NCBI GenBank assembly: GCA_900466475.1
Contig: UBMI01000009.1
Location: forward strand, 176,478-240,477
Source: Hyphomicrobiales bacterium
Lineage (GTDB): Bacteria; Pseudomonadota; Alphaproteobacteria; Rhizobiales; Rhizobiaceae
Direction: 5' to 3'
DNA length: 64,000 nucleotides
Each line of letters starts with the position of its first letter. Position 1 is the first letter of the stretch. This document shows, piece after piece, positions 1-8,223 of the stretch. A program made the translations under genes and the position numbers. The notes below the pieces were generated by a model, which had not been told where the DNA came from, did not search any database, and worked only from the letters and a program-made list of their open reading frames with translations.

Positions 1-420
1 TGGCGGCTCGGCCCGCTCGCAGAATTCGCGCCAGATGAAGAAGGTCAGCTCGGCCCCATCGGTCGGCGTTTCGCCCGGGCCTTCGGCAAAGGTCTGCAGC
101 AGACGGTAGCGCTGATCCTGCCAGAAGAGGTCTTCCACCCAGTCGTAGATCGGGATGATGTGGAAGTGGATGGGAAATCCGGGCGAGTGGCCGTAGCGGC
201 CAATATAGACGCGCTTTGCGCCGAGCACCTTACCGAGGGCATGCTGAGCTTTTGCCAATAACGGACCGAGCTCGCACAAGGCTTCAGCCGACAGGTCTGC
301 GAGATCGTTGGTGAAGCTTCGCGAACTGACTATGAGATAGCCCGGCAGGGCGGAATTGATGCGATGGTTCACCAGCCAGCCGGATGTTTCGGACACATGG
401 AACTGTGCAGGAATTTCCAA
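1..420 (-). CDS. HIT-like family protein, partial (C-terminus off the window)
   Basis: This open frame has no stop before the left edge, so the C-terminus is missing; 140 codons are present, close to the usual length of small HIT-fold nucleotide hydrolases/transferases. The core motif near codon 90 reads PIHFHIIPIY. The family motif is HxHxHxx, so the third histidine is replaced by Ile and activity is uncertain. I chose the TTG at 420 because GAGGAAGG lies just upstream; an in-frame ATG at 447 would add nine residues but has a weak ribosome site. It is divergent from the Nudix gene at 550. The family call rests on the motif and overall pattern; the substrate is unknown. Confidence 0.7.
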   Translation of the reverse strand, partial: MEIPAQFHVSETSGWLVNHRINSALPGYLIVSSRSFTNDLADLSAEALCELGPLLAKAQHALGKVLGAKRVYIGRYGHSPGFPIHFHIIPIYDWVEDLFWQDQRYRLLQTFAEGPGETPTDGAELTFFIWREFCERAEPP

Positions 421-549
421 GGATGCCTTCCTCTCTTGCGTGGGCATGCGCGCAGATTCGTAAATTGGCTGACGATGACGTGCTTCGGCAAGGGCCGTGA
501 CTTTCGCTTCTTGTCGGGGCAAATTGCGGACGCACCGAGAGGGAATGTC

Positions 550-960
550 TTGACTGAAATTGCATGCGCCATTTTCTGGCGGGAAGGCCGGGTTCTGCTG
601 GTCAGACGTGCAGGGCACAAAGAGCGCTTTCCTGATTGGTGGGATCTGGTCGGCGGCCATGTTGAAGCCGGCGAGAGCCCCGCGGCGGCAATGGTGCGCG
701 AGGCAAAGGAGGAAGTTGGCCTGACCCCATCCCAATTTCGAAAGCTCGCCGAGCAGCCCGAGGAAGACACCATCTATCATCTCTTCCTCGTGAGCGAATG
801 GCAGGGTGGAGAACCTGTATTGCTGGGAGATGAGCATACGGCGGCGCAGTGGGCCACGCCCGTTCAGGCCGAGGCGCTGGACGATTTGGGCCACCCACAA
901 TGGTGTTCGATCTTCCACGAGATTCAAGAACAGTCTCTGGCCGGTGATATGCGTGGCTAA
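550..960 (+). CDS. Nudix hydrolase
   Basis: A small pyrophosphohydrolase of about 136 aa. The Nudix box (GX5EX7REUXEEXGU) is intact: GGHVEAGES is followed by REAKEEVGL, supplying the metal-binding glutamates. Nudix enzymes cleave nucleoside diphosphates linked to another group; the substrate cannot be told here. The frame stays open upstream to an ATG at 364, but that part reads antisense through the neighbouring HIT-like gene and is not family-like. I prefer the TTG at 550, preceded by GAGAGGG at good spacing; an ATG at 475 is another option. It is transcribed alone, divergent from the HIT-like gene and convergent with the gene ending at 1055. Confidence 0.8.
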   Translation: MTEIACAIFWREGRVLLVRRAGHKERFPDWWDLVGGHVEAGESPAAAMVREAKEEVGLTPSQFRKLAEQPEEDTIYHLFLVSEWQGGEPVLLGDEHTAAQWATPVQAEALDDLGHPQWCSIFHEIQEQSLAGDMRG

Positions 961-991
961 TCGAAGTCAATTGCCTGAGACCGGACAATAC

Positions 992-1009
992 ATATAGATA
1001 TATCTATAT
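992..1009. repeat. 18-bp AT-rich perfect palindrome in a convergent gap
   Basis: ATATAGAT-AT-ATCTATAT is a perfect inverted repeat between the convergent ends of the Nudix gene (960) and the GlyRS-like gene (1055). Next to it, CGGGCC and GGCCCG at about 1018-1048 can form a second stem. Together they may act as a bidirectional transcription end, but neither has a long T-run. Confidence 0.4.
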
Positions 1010-1054
1010 TTAAAGTACGGGCCGGATTCCTGAATAAACGCGGCCCGCAATGTC

Positions 1055-1804
1055 TTACAGGCTCGTCGCAAGATCCCAGTTGTAGACGCAGCGATCAAGG
1101 CCGATGGCGATTTCCAGCACGAGAACATCCTGTTCCACAGCCGGCCCCTTCTTCGGCTGCGTCCTGTAGCGCTCGGGAAAATCCGTGCGGCGGGAGATAG
1201 AGCAGACTTCCATCCACTTGTCGCCGTTATCCACCTCCACATCGACTGTTGTCTGCGAATAGGCCGGCAGCCGGTCGGAAGGCACGATGCGCGTTGGCAG
1301 CGGGATGAGCGCGGCGATCATTCGGCGCACGGGCTCCAGCGCGGCGGCATGATAGTCGTTGCCGCTGTCGGCCGTGTAGGCGCACTGGAATTCCAGCTGC
1401 CAGAACTCCTTCAGGCGCATGTGCTTGGTCGGCTGCTCCTGCTCGCGCCGGTAGGATCGTCCGGCCTGCCAGACGCAGAGGGGCAGACGCGTTCTCGAAT
1501 GATTGCCGAGAATGTGCTGCATATAGACGTAGGTCGAGGGCGTCGTTTCCGGCCTCAGCACGAGCGGCGCCTCGGTCTCGGTCAGTTGCTCCTGCGCCCA
1601 GATATCGGCATTGGTGTAGGCGTCCGAAATGAGGGCGCGAGGCGTCAGCGCCGGCGCCTCGACCCTTCTGACATCCCAGGCCGGGTTGACCGACCGGAGG
1701 AAGGTTCGCACTTCGTCGGAAAAGAAACGGACCATGTGGTCACGCATGTTGATTTCGCGCTCTTCCCAGTGGATGAGCGAATTGACATTGAAAAGATTGA
1801 GCAC
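1055..1804 (-). CDS. Stand-alone class II aminoacyl-tRNA synthetase-like core (GlyRS/ThrRS type)
   Basis: This 249-aa protein resembles only the catalytic domain of class II synthetases of the archaeal GlyRS/ThrRS/ProRS group. Motif 2 is visible as RPETTPSTYVYM (about residue 84) and SYRREQ...LKEFWQLEFQ; the motif 3 arginine lies in IAIGLDRCVY near the C-terminus. The protein stops straight after motif 3, so the anticodon-binding domain is absent, whereas full synthetases of this group are about 450-650 aa. The GTG start at 1804 follows GGGAG. A housekeeping GlyRS is expected elsewhere in the genome. Stand-alone synthetase homologues often modify other molecules, so this is more likely a paralogue with another job than a truncated synthetase, but its activity is unknown. 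Confidence 0.72.
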   Translation of the reverse strand: MLNLFNVNSLIHWEEREINMRDHMVRFFSDEVRTFLRSVNPAWDVRRVEAPALTPRALISDAYTNADIWAQEQLTETEAPLVLRPETTPSTYVYMQHILGNHSRTRLPLCVWQAGRSYRREQEQPTKHMRLKEFWQLEFQCAYTADSGNDYHAAALEPVRRMIAALIPLPTRIVPSDRLPAYSQTTVDVEVDNGDKWMEVCSISRRTDFPERYRTQPKKGPAVEQDVLVLEIAIGLDRCVYNWDLATSL

Positions 1805-2070
1805 GGTGCCTGTCTCCCTGGCAGCCCTAACAGAAGGATGGGGGCTTTACGTCCAGCAGTTCGCCGGACGCATCAGGGCATCCGGACGTTACGGCTGGAC
1901 GCGGAGACCTCGTCCGCCAAAAGCGCGCAGAACGGCAACCTGCGGGCAGGTGCGGTCGAGACGGAAAAGATGCGCGCTGTTGGAACTCATGGCGAACTTC
2001 GTACTTGTGGGGCCGGCGCCTGTCAAACGCGCCTCTTAAGTGAGCTGGACAAGAAAACCAATGGAGGTTA
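1805..2070. other. Intergenic region without a convincing gene
   Basis: This stretch separates the GlyRS-like gene (starting at 1804, minus strand) from the SOS-type box at 2071. It is GC-rich and probably holds the leader of the minus-strand gene. A 33-codon minus-strand frame (1889-1990) is present, but I see no family and no strong ribosome site, so it is not called. Confidence 0.4.
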
Positions 2071-2085
2071 GAACAAAAAGAGAAC
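2071..2085. promoter_or_regulatory. Candidate LexA/SOS operator, GAAC-N7-GAAC
   Basis: GAAC at 2071-2074 and GAAC at 2082-2085 are separated by exactly seven bases. Direct repeats of this form (GTTC-N7-GTTC on the other strand) are the known LexA recognition pattern in alphaproteobacteria. The box lies 61 bases upstream of the ATG at 2146, in AT-rich promoter-like DNA. It is much farther from the minus-strand gene starting at 1804. LexA binding is inferred from sequence only. Confidence 0.65.
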
Positions 2086-2145
2086 ATAAACAATATTTGT
2101 GAGCTTATATCGGAACTTGCTGACGCACAGACGGGTCATGGACAA

Positions 2146-2997
2146 ATGCCTGAAAAAACATATGCTCAATTTATGAGGGAACAAAGAGCACTACTTACAC
2201 TGACACTGCATACTGATGAGCCAGTCGAACTCGGGGATTTTGTTGGAGCTTTTACTTCACTTGCAAATGAGTTTGATCGCTTCGTAGGGGCCGAATATCC
2301 AGACGCTCGTAGCGATCCCAAAATGTATGTGAAAGAGGTCCGTCACGGTAGCATCGAGGCCGATATCTTCACTGGCATTCAAGCGATAACTCCAATCGCT
2401 ATGGCTAGCATCGACCAAATTATGCTGCTGGAGGATTTCGTAAAAAGATGGGGCGAACGATTTAAGGCCATTTTGACGGGAAGCTATTCCAAGGATGAAC
2501 TTCAGTCGTCCTCTGAGTTGAAAGACTGGGCGGATACCGCAAAAGCTATCGCATCGGATCCTATTGCGTCCCACTCCCTCGAAGCCGCTTATTTTGAGGA
2601 CGGAAAAAGGGAAATTCGGGCATCCTTTAAATTCACCGCGCCGGAAGCTCGGACGGCGCTGCAGAATATAGAAGATCGTAAGAAGGCGCTCGCTAAGCCT
2701 GATCACCACGCTCACGAGAGGGTGCTGATGATATTTACTCGGTCAGACGTTAATGATGCCGATGTAGGAAAATCATCTGGTGAGCGCGTAAAGATCGAAG
2801 AACTGTCCGACAAGAGTCTCTCGATAATGTATGGATCCGAAGTGGCCGAAGCACGCATCAAGCATGAAATTCGCGACGCAGATGAAAACGTCTACAAGAA
2901 GGGTTTTGTGGTGGATGTTATTGTGAAGTTACGAAGCGGTAAGCCAATCGCTTATTCGATCACAAACGTACATGACGTTTTGGATCTTCCAGATTAG
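2146..2997 (+). CDS. Unknown protein, candidate SOS-regulated
   Basis: I do not recognise this 283-aa protein. It is soluble, with no signal peptide or membrane segment, and charged throughout. A conserved-looking patch around residues 62-75 (VKEVRHGSIEADIF) is followed by a hydrophobic helix (AITPIAMASIDQIMLL), a mixed alpha/beta middle and a C-terminal strand-rich part (residues 205-283). The gene is visibly AT-richer and uses less GC-biased codons than its neighbours, which suggests recent acquisition. It stands alone behind the GAAC-N7-GAAC box. ATG 2146 has a weak ribosome site; the frame is open upstream to about 2070 but lacks another good start. Pseudogene remnants lie just downstream. 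Confidence 0.7.
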   Translation: MPEKTYAQFMREQRALLTLTLHTDEPVELGDFVGAFTSLANEFDRFVGAEYPDARSDPKMYVKEVRHGSIEADIFTGIQAITPIAMASIDQIMLLEDFVKRWGERFKAILTGSYSKDELQSSSELKDWADTAKAIASDPIASHSLEAAYFEDGKREIRASFKFTAPEARTALQNIEDRKKALAKPDHHAHERVLMIFTRSDVNDADVGKSSGERVKIEELSDKSLSIMYGSEVAEARIKHEIRDADENVYKKGFVVDVIVKLRSGKPIAYSITNVHDVLDLPD

Positions 2998-3034
2998 ACT
3001 TTTCAGCGATTTTAGTTCTTCAATAGAACATCAT

Positions 3035-3660
3035 TTATTGCACCAACACCGACTGCTGGCAGCGAACATCCGTCACCCGCACATCGGCTTCGCCGATCTT
3101 GACGCCGAGCAGGGTCAGCGTGTTGAAAAGCAGCTCGTCGAGCGGCTTGGCAAGCCCGGTCAGCGTATCGGCGACCGCGCCCTGGATGACGGCCTTCGGC
3201 AGGCCGATACCGAGACCGAGGATGGTGACCTGGATGTCGGCATTGGTAAGCAGGCTGGTGACCGTCGAGGTCAGCGTGTCCCTGGTCGAAACATTCTTGA
3301 TGGTCTTGGCGGAAATGTCCTGCGCAGCTTGATGCCGGCAATCGAGCTGATGCCAAGAACATTCAGTTCAAATGCGAGCCGCACCTGGGCGGTGCGTACG
3401 ACCGCACCCGTGGTGCCGACGGCGTGGAGGCCAGTTCCTTCGGCGGCTCGCCGATTGCGAGCGTCAGTTTCGTGCCGGCAATGCCGGGGACTGCGGCGTT
3501 CAGGTTGACGGCCACCTGCTTCTTCTGGTTGGCGGCGATTGCGGCAGCCGAAAGGATATCCATCATGCTGGCATCGACAGATCGCCCTGCAACTGATGAT
3601 GCTCTGCTCCAACGCATCAGTTTTCCTGAAGCCTTTGATCAGCGCTTTGGATTTGACTGG
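3035..3660 (-). pseudogene. TadG-like C-terminal remnant, frameshifted
   Basis: Minus-strand translation gives a continuous match to the C-terminal half of rhizobial TadG-like pilus/surface proteins, but only when the frame is changed several times. Recognisable parts are KALIKGFRKTDALEQSIIS, then MMDILSAAAIAANQKKQVAV and VNLNAAVPGIAGTKLTLAI, then a shift into VVRTAQVRLAFELNVLG, then a shift into TLTSTVTSLLTNADIQVTIL, ending with RVTDVRCQQSVLVQ and TAA at 3035-3037. At least three frame breaks, and apparently an internal deletion after the GISSIAGIKL segment, make it non-functional. It is joined upstream to an MBL-hydrolase fragment. The TadG assignment is from memory of the family pattern. 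Confidence 0.6.
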
Positions 3661-4026
3661 CTGTTGTACCACCTTGCCGGCGCTTGCCTGAAAGTTCGTA
3701 CCGGAACCGTTGTCTATCAGGATCAGGTCGCTGCCGCGGCGGATGAGCGGGATATTGGCCTGGACTGGCGCACCCGCCGCATCGCCGCCGAGCTGCGCCA
3801 ATATCGGCCGGCGCTGTTCCGGCGTCGCGTCGGGAAGCAGGACTTCGGCGGGCAGGGTGATGAAGCCGTCGCTGACGACAGTGATATCGAAGGCGCCGTG
3901 CGTAAAACGATAGGGCTCCGCCGCATAGGTGCCGCGCGGCAGGACAAGGGCCGCCGCGCCCGAGAGGGCGCCGGCCAGAAGCTGACGGCGCGTGGCCGAC
4001 AGGCCGAGATTATCCGGATTGTTCAT
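3661..4026 (-). pseudogene. Truncated Tat-exported MBL-fold metallohydrolase (N-terminal fragment)
   Basis: The start is normal: ATG at 4026 with GAGGAG upstream, then a twin-arginine signal (TRRQLLAGALSGAAAL, ending near residue 35). The first part of the beta-lactamase fold follows (HGAFDITVVSDGFITLPA, then LILIDNGSGTNFQASAGK at about residues 100-117). The family then continues into the zinc motif HxHxDH, but here the sequence changes abruptly into unrelated TadG-like remnant. No zinc-binding histidines remain, so it cannot be an active hydrolase. The open frame runs on to 3271 as a chimera. It probably arose by a deletion that fused two genes. Confidence 0.65.
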
Positions 4027-4205
4027 CTGCTCGTCTCCTCTTCGGTATCACCATGAGGAGACAATAACAGCACACCGATAGGACTTCGCCTATAAAATTC
4101 AATATTATCAATTATTTACATTGATTTTCAGTTCTTTACGGCTGATGCCGCGACACCATACCAGACAACCATTCCCTGCCGACGGTGACAACCGCATATC
4201 AGGAA

Positions 4206-4232
4206 GAAAAAGGCGCGCCACAAGGGCGCGCC
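4206..4232 (-). terminator. Intrinsic terminator after the alpha/beta hydrolase gene
   Basis: On the minus strand an 8-bp stem, GGCGCGCC/GGCGCGCC, with a five-base loop is followed by TTTTTC. It lies 22 bases past the stop of the hydrolase gene ending at 4254. Confidence 0.8.
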
Positions 4233-4253
4233 GGCAACTCTTCGAGAGAAAAC

Positions 4254-5243
4254 TCAGCCCTTGATGAAGGCCAGGAGGTCCGGGTTGATGACTTCCGGGT
4301 GCGTGGTGCACATGCCGTGCGGGAAGCCCGGATAGGTCTTCAGCGTGCCGTGCTTCAGGAGCTTGGCGGAGAGCGGTCCCGAGTCGGCATAGGGAACGAT
4401 CTGGTCGTCGTCGCCATGCATGACGAGAACCGGAACCGTGATCTTCTGAAGGTCTTCGGTGAAGTCGGTTTCCGAGAAGGCCTTGATGCAATCATAGTGG
4501 GCCTTGGCGCCGCCCATCATGCCCTGGCGCCACCAGTTTTCGATCACGCCCTGGCTGACCTTGGCGCCCGGACGGTTGAAGCCGTAGAAGGGGCCGGTGG
4601 GTATATCGAGGTAGAACTGGGCGCGGTTGGCAACGAGGGCTGCGCGGAAGCCGTCGAAGACTTCGAGCGGCAGACCGCCCGGATTCTTGTCGGATTTCAG
4701 CATGATCGGCGGCACGGCGCCGATGATCACGGCCTTGGCGACACGACCTTCCTTGGCGCGTGCGACATAATGGACGACTTCGCCGCCGCCGGTCGAGTGG
4801 CCGATATGGACGGCATTCTTGAGATCGAGGTGATCGGTCAGTGCGGCAACGTCAGCCGCATAGGTATCCATCTCGTTGCCTTCGAAGGTCTGGCTCGAGC
4901 GGCCGTGGCCACGGCGGTCATGGGCGATGACGCGAAAACCCTTTTCGAGGAAAAACATCATCTGCGCGTCCCAGTCGTCGGCGCTGAGCGGCCAGCCGTG
5001 ATGGAAGACGATCGGCTGGGCATCCTTCTTGCCCCAATCCTTGTAGAAGATTTCAGTTCCGTCCTTGGTCTTGATGAAAGGCATGGTCTGGCTCCGATTT
5101 TCTGATGATGTTGAACTGGTTGCGGCAAGCGTGGTTTTCGGCAGGGCGAGGGCCGCAATGGCCGCGCCGCCTGCCAGAAGAACGTCCCGCCGTGTGGCAT
5201 CCGCTGTCAGTACAATGCTGCGTTCATTCTCAGCTGTGGGCAT
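4254..5243 (-). CDS. Tat-exported alpha/beta hydrolase (non-heme chloroperoxidase-like)
   Basis: A 329-aa alpha/beta-hydrolase-fold protein of the cofactor-free chloroperoxidase/esterase group. Residues 18-45 form a twin-arginine signal ([19 protein letters not shown]), so the enzyme should act in the periplasm. The oxyanion region [12 protein letters not shown], nucleophile elbow GHSTGGGE, acid GDDDQIVP and C-terminal PHGM histidine make a complete Ser-Asp-His triad. The start at 5243 was chosen because GGAGG precedes it at good spacing; an in-frame start at 5339 would put the Tat motif too far in. It is a single gene with its own terminator. The substrate is unknown; such proteins are usually esterases. 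Confidence 0.85.
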   Translation of the reverse strand: MPTAENERSIVLTADATRRDVLLAGGAAIAALALPKTTLAATSSTSSENRSQTMPFIKTKDGTEIFYKDWGKKDAQPIVFHHGWPLSADDWDAQMMFFLEKGFRVIAHDRRGHGRSSQTFEGNEMDTYAADVAALTDHLDLKNAVHIGHSTGGGEVVHYVARAKEGRVAKAVIIGAVPPIMLKSDKNPGGLPLEVFDGFRAALVANRAQFYLDIPTGPFYGFNRPGAKVSQGVIENWWRQGMMGGAKAHYDCIKAFSETDFTEDLQKITVPVLVMHGDDDQIVPYADSGPLSAKLLKHGTLKTYPGFPHGMCTTHPEVINPDLLAFIKG

Positions 5244-5414
5244 GATCGCCTCCGTGTGGGCTTCTCCGCGCCTCTTCGACGAGAACAAGCTGACCCACTT
5301 CCGGCGGCGATGCGAGTTAACCGTCGTAAATTGATGCAAAGCAATAATGACAGCAATGCGCCATTAGGCGTAATTACCTCATGAACACAATATGTTATCA
5401 GCAGGTTTTTCTTC

Positions 5415-6209
5415 TCAGAGCCGCTGCATGTTGCGCCGGACGGCCTGCCTGTTCTCCTCGAACGATCTTGCTTCCCTGCGCCAATGCTCGAAGTGGCCGC
5501 CGTCGCGCAATCTGACCGCGGCGTCTCGGCCAACCATCTTCTCGGCCGCCGCCTCATCACCCATGTGCTCCAGCACCTCAGCCACCATATCGAGCAGGGC
5601 GGCATGATCGTTGGTATCGTAGACCGAGCAGAGCAGCTTGAGCCGGGGGCTGCCGGAAGCAAGTTCGCGGGCGGCGTGTTCGGCCAGGTCTTCGGAGGAA
5701 AAGGAAAGCGGGGCAAACCAATATGCAAGGTAGGCGAGGTCTCGCAAATGCGGACCCGGGCCCGCCAGATCGAAATCGATGATCGCGATCGGAAGACCGT
5801 CCCGGAAGATCATGTTGTAGGGTGCGAAATCATTGTGGCAAATCACGTCGTTGCGGTCGGCAACGGGGTAGGTGTAGGCCCAATTGCCATCGGGTACGAA
5901 ATCCAGGTCTTTCGTCGCGTCATGGAATTGCCGCAACATGCCCACGGCTTCGACGAGCGCGGCATCATTCGTCCAGAGCGTGTCCGGCATCGTCGCAGAA
6001 CCCGCCATGTAAGAGAGGATTTCTCTTCCGCTGGCATCGATGCCAAGGAAGCGCGGGGCATGGCCATAGCCTCGCCTCTCCAGTTGCTCCAGGAGCTTGT
6101 GGACATTGCCGCTGTTTGGGCCGATCGCACGGCGGACAGTATTGCCAACCCTGACAACGCCGGCATTGACATTGCCGCCGGCAAGCGGGATTTCCTCTGA
6201 AATCGGCAT
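5415..6209 (-). CDS. Aminoglycoside phosphotransferase-family kinase (APH/ChoK-like)
   Basis: A 264-aa protein-kinase-like phosphotransferase. The Brenner-type catalytic loop HNDFAPYNMIF and the metal motif AIIDFDLAGPGP are intact. These families phosphorylate hydroxyls of small molecules (aminoglycosides, choline, homoserine, sugars); the substrate cannot be read from sequence. ATG 6209 is preceded by GGGGA; a longer frame from 6269 lacks family similarity. It lies 78 bases downstream of the MFS gene ending at 6288 on the same strand and could be the third gene of that HTH-MFS unit, fitting a resistance or detoxification role by context only. Confidence 0.8.
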   Translation of the reverse strand: MPISEEIPLAGGNVNAGVVRVGNTVRRAIGPNSGNVHKLLEQLERRGYGHAPRFLGIDASGREILSYMAGSATMPDTLWTNDAALVEAVGMLRQFHDATKDLDFVPDGNWAYTYPVADRNDVICHNDFAPYNMIFRDGLPIAIIDFDLAGPGPHLRDLAYLAYWFAPLSFSSEDLAEHAARELASGSPRLKLLCSVYDTNDHAALLDMVAEVLEHMGDEAAAEKMVGRDAAVRLRDGGHFEHWRREARSFEENRQAVRRNMQRL

Positions 6210-6287
6210 CGTCGTCCCCCGGCATGGTTCGCTCATGACCGAATAGCGGAAACAGGCACCTTTGCCCATGCACCGCTTGCGATCTGT

Positions 6288-7523
6288 TCAGGAGATCGCG
6301 ACGTCACCCGCCCGCCTCTTGTCGAAGCCGCGGAAACTGCGATGTGCCAGCGGTGCAAGCGTCGTCACGAGATAGGCAAGGCCCGTCAGGAAAAGTGCGG
6401 CCGAGAGGCCGAAGCCATCGATCAGCGCGCCGCCGACAAGGCCGCCGAAGGGAATGAGCGCCCAGCAGAGTGCGGCATTCAGCGAGGTGACGCGCCCCAT
6501 CAGCGGCTTCGGGATGCGCTCGAAAAGCACAGCCGTGAGAATGGGATTGAGGAAGCCCGAGGCGAAGCCGCCGATCGCGAGGATCGCGAAGATCAGGGCG
6601 AGTGGGGAGTCCATTGCAAAGACCAGGAAGCGGGGGAAACCCGTCAACAGAAAGGCGACCGTGTAGACGGCAAGCCGCGGTAGGCGCTCGCCGATCATGG
6701 CGGCAATCGCAGCGCCGATCATCGACGCACAGGAGAAGACGGCAAACAGGGTTCCGAGCAGGGCCGGGCCATGGCCCGAACCCTGGGTCCAGACCGGAAC
6801 CAGGACGACATAGTAGGCCTGATCGAGCAAGTTGGTGGTCGCTACCATCAGCACGATTGCGACGAGCACGGCATCACGCCGCATGAAGTGCCAGCCTTCC
6901 GCGAGTTCCCGCCCATAGGCCTTGATGCCGGATGCTGCGGACTTCACTGCATGCCGAATTGCAGGAATGCCGATAGCGACGATCAGCGCGGAAGCGGCGA
7001 AGGTGACGGCGTTGACCACCAGCGCCTGGCTCGGCCCGACAAGGGCAATCAGCCCACCGGCACCTGCCGCCCCCACCGTCGATGCGAGGCGGTCGATGAC
7101 GCCGATGACGCCGGTGACACGCTCCAGCGGCACGGCGGCAAGCCCGGCAATATCGGGGACCATGGATTGTTTTGCAGCATCGGAGGGGCCGCGCAGCACC
7201 CCCATGACAAAGACGATCGGCAGTAGGATCGGCATGGTGAGCAGGTCGAGGAGATGCAGGAGCGGCACGAGACCGACCGTGATCACCGAGGCGCTGTCGC
7301 AAACGATGGCGACGCGCTTGGGTCCGACGCGATCGATCATCGGACCGCCGAGTGCCTTGGCGACGACATAGGGCAGCATTTCCATCATGGCGACGATGCC
7401 GGTCAGCATGGCGCTGCCTGTGGTGCTCAGTACCAACCAGGGAATGGCGATGCCCGAGAGGCGCGTGCCCGAAAGGGAGAGCGTTTCTGCAACTGCGAGC
7501 GCGACAAAGGGGCTGCGGCTCAT
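6288..7523 (-). CDS. MFS transporter (MFS_3-like exporter)
   Basis: A 411-aa membrane protein with about 12 hydrophobic segments, e.g. GIAIPWLVLSTTGSAMLTG near residue 24. The motif after helix 2, GGPMIDRVGPKRV, is a variant of the MFS motif A. The pattern resembles the enterobactin/macrolide exporter group. Its ATG overlaps the stop of the upstream HTH regulator by four bases, so the two are translationally coupled. That pairing points to an efflux pump controlled by the adjacent regulator. The substrate is unknown. Confidence 0.85.
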   Translation of the reverse strand: MSRSPFVALAVAETLSLSGTRLSGIAIPWLVLSTTGSAMLTGIVAMMEMLPYVVAKALGGPMIDRVGPKRVAIVCDSASVITVGLVPLLHLLDLLTMPILLPIVFVMGVLRGPSDAAKQSMVPDIAGLAAVPLERVTGVIGVIDRLASTVGAAGAGGLIALVGPSQALVVNAVTFAASALIVAIGIPAIRHAVKSAASGIKAYGRELAEGWHFMRRDAVLVAIVLMVATTNLLDQAYYVVLVPVWTQGSGHGPALLGTLFAVFSCASMIGAAIAAMIGERLPRLAVYTVAFLLTGFPRFLVFAMDSPLALIFAILAIGGFASGFLNPILTAVLFERIPKPLMGRVTSLNAALCWALIPFGGLVGGALIDGFGLSAALFLTGLAYLVTTLAPLAHRSFRGFDKRRAGDVAIS

Positions 7524-8158
7524 GGCTCGCTCTCTTCCTCGCCATGCGGCAGGCGGCCCGGATAGGGAAAGGCGTGCAGCATGACAGTGAAAGGCACCGT
7601 GTCGGCGGGCAGTGGCTCGCCAAGGGCCGGGGCTTCACGCATCGCTTCCATGAGAAACTCGTTCAGCCGCGTCGTCAGGGCTTCGGCTTTCTCGGCGGTC
7701 AAAGGAATGACGATGTCACTTGCGGTACTGGCCTTGCGCCATTCGAGCGGCAGTTCGGCATATTCCTCGGCGGCCTTCTGCATCTGGCCGACCTGCTGGG
7801 AGAGTATTGCCTGCGCGAAGGCGACGTCCATGTCGAAAGCCTCACCTTCGCTTTCCGCCGGTCGCACCGAGGTGATCTCGTGGGACGCCTTCCACCAGCG
7901 ATCCCGGCGCGATGTCGCAGGCGCATCCTCGATAAAACCATATTGGGCAAGCTGGCGCAGGTGGTAGCTCGTGGCACCACTGTTAAGGCCGAGGCGCGCG
8001 GCAAGCTGGGTTGCCGTTGCGGGACCATCGATGCGCAGCATGCCGAGCATGCGCAGGCGCACCGGATGGGCGAGCGCCTTCAGCGCGGTGACATCGGGAA
8101 CGATCTCGCGGACGTTACGCGAGGTGGATGACGCTTGTGTAGGGACTGGCGGTTTCAT
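7520..8158 (-). CDS. ArsR-like winged-helix transcriptional regulator
   Basis: A 212-aa regulator whose N-terminal half is an ArsR-type winged helix: LKALAHPVRLRMLGML (residues 27-42), recognition region LAARLGLNSGATSYHLRQLA, and a wing around DRWWKA. The remaining 110 residues are helical (FAQAILSQQVGQMQKAAEEY) and probably serve ligand binding or dimerisation. No metal-binding cysteines are seen, so it is not a classical arsenic sensor. It is followed by an overlapping MFS gene, its likely target, and probably represses the shared promoter upstream of 8158. Confidence 0.85.
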   Translation of the reverse strand: MKPPVPTQASSTSRNVREIVPDVTALKALAHPVRLRMLGMLRIDGPATATQLAARLGLNSGATSYHLRQLAQYGFIEDAPATSRRDRWWKASHEITSVRPAESEGEAFDMDVAFAQAILSQQVGQMQKAAEEYAELPLEWRKASTASDIVIPLTAEKAEALTTRLNEFLMEAMREAPALGEPLPADTVPFTVMLHAFPYPGRLPHGEEESEP

Positions 8159-8223
8159 GACGACAGCCTAATACCACAAACGATTCTTTGCAAATATTTC
8201 TTTGCAAACTCTGAGAGAGGCTT

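Noticed and set aside
364..549. N-terminal extension of the Nudix gene back to ATG 364
   Set aside because: This part overlaps the HIT-like gene in antisense and looks nothing like a Nudix N-terminus.
1889..1990. 33-codon minus-strand frame upstream of the GlyRS-like gene
   Set aside because: No strong ribosome site, no family, and not clearly a leader peptide.
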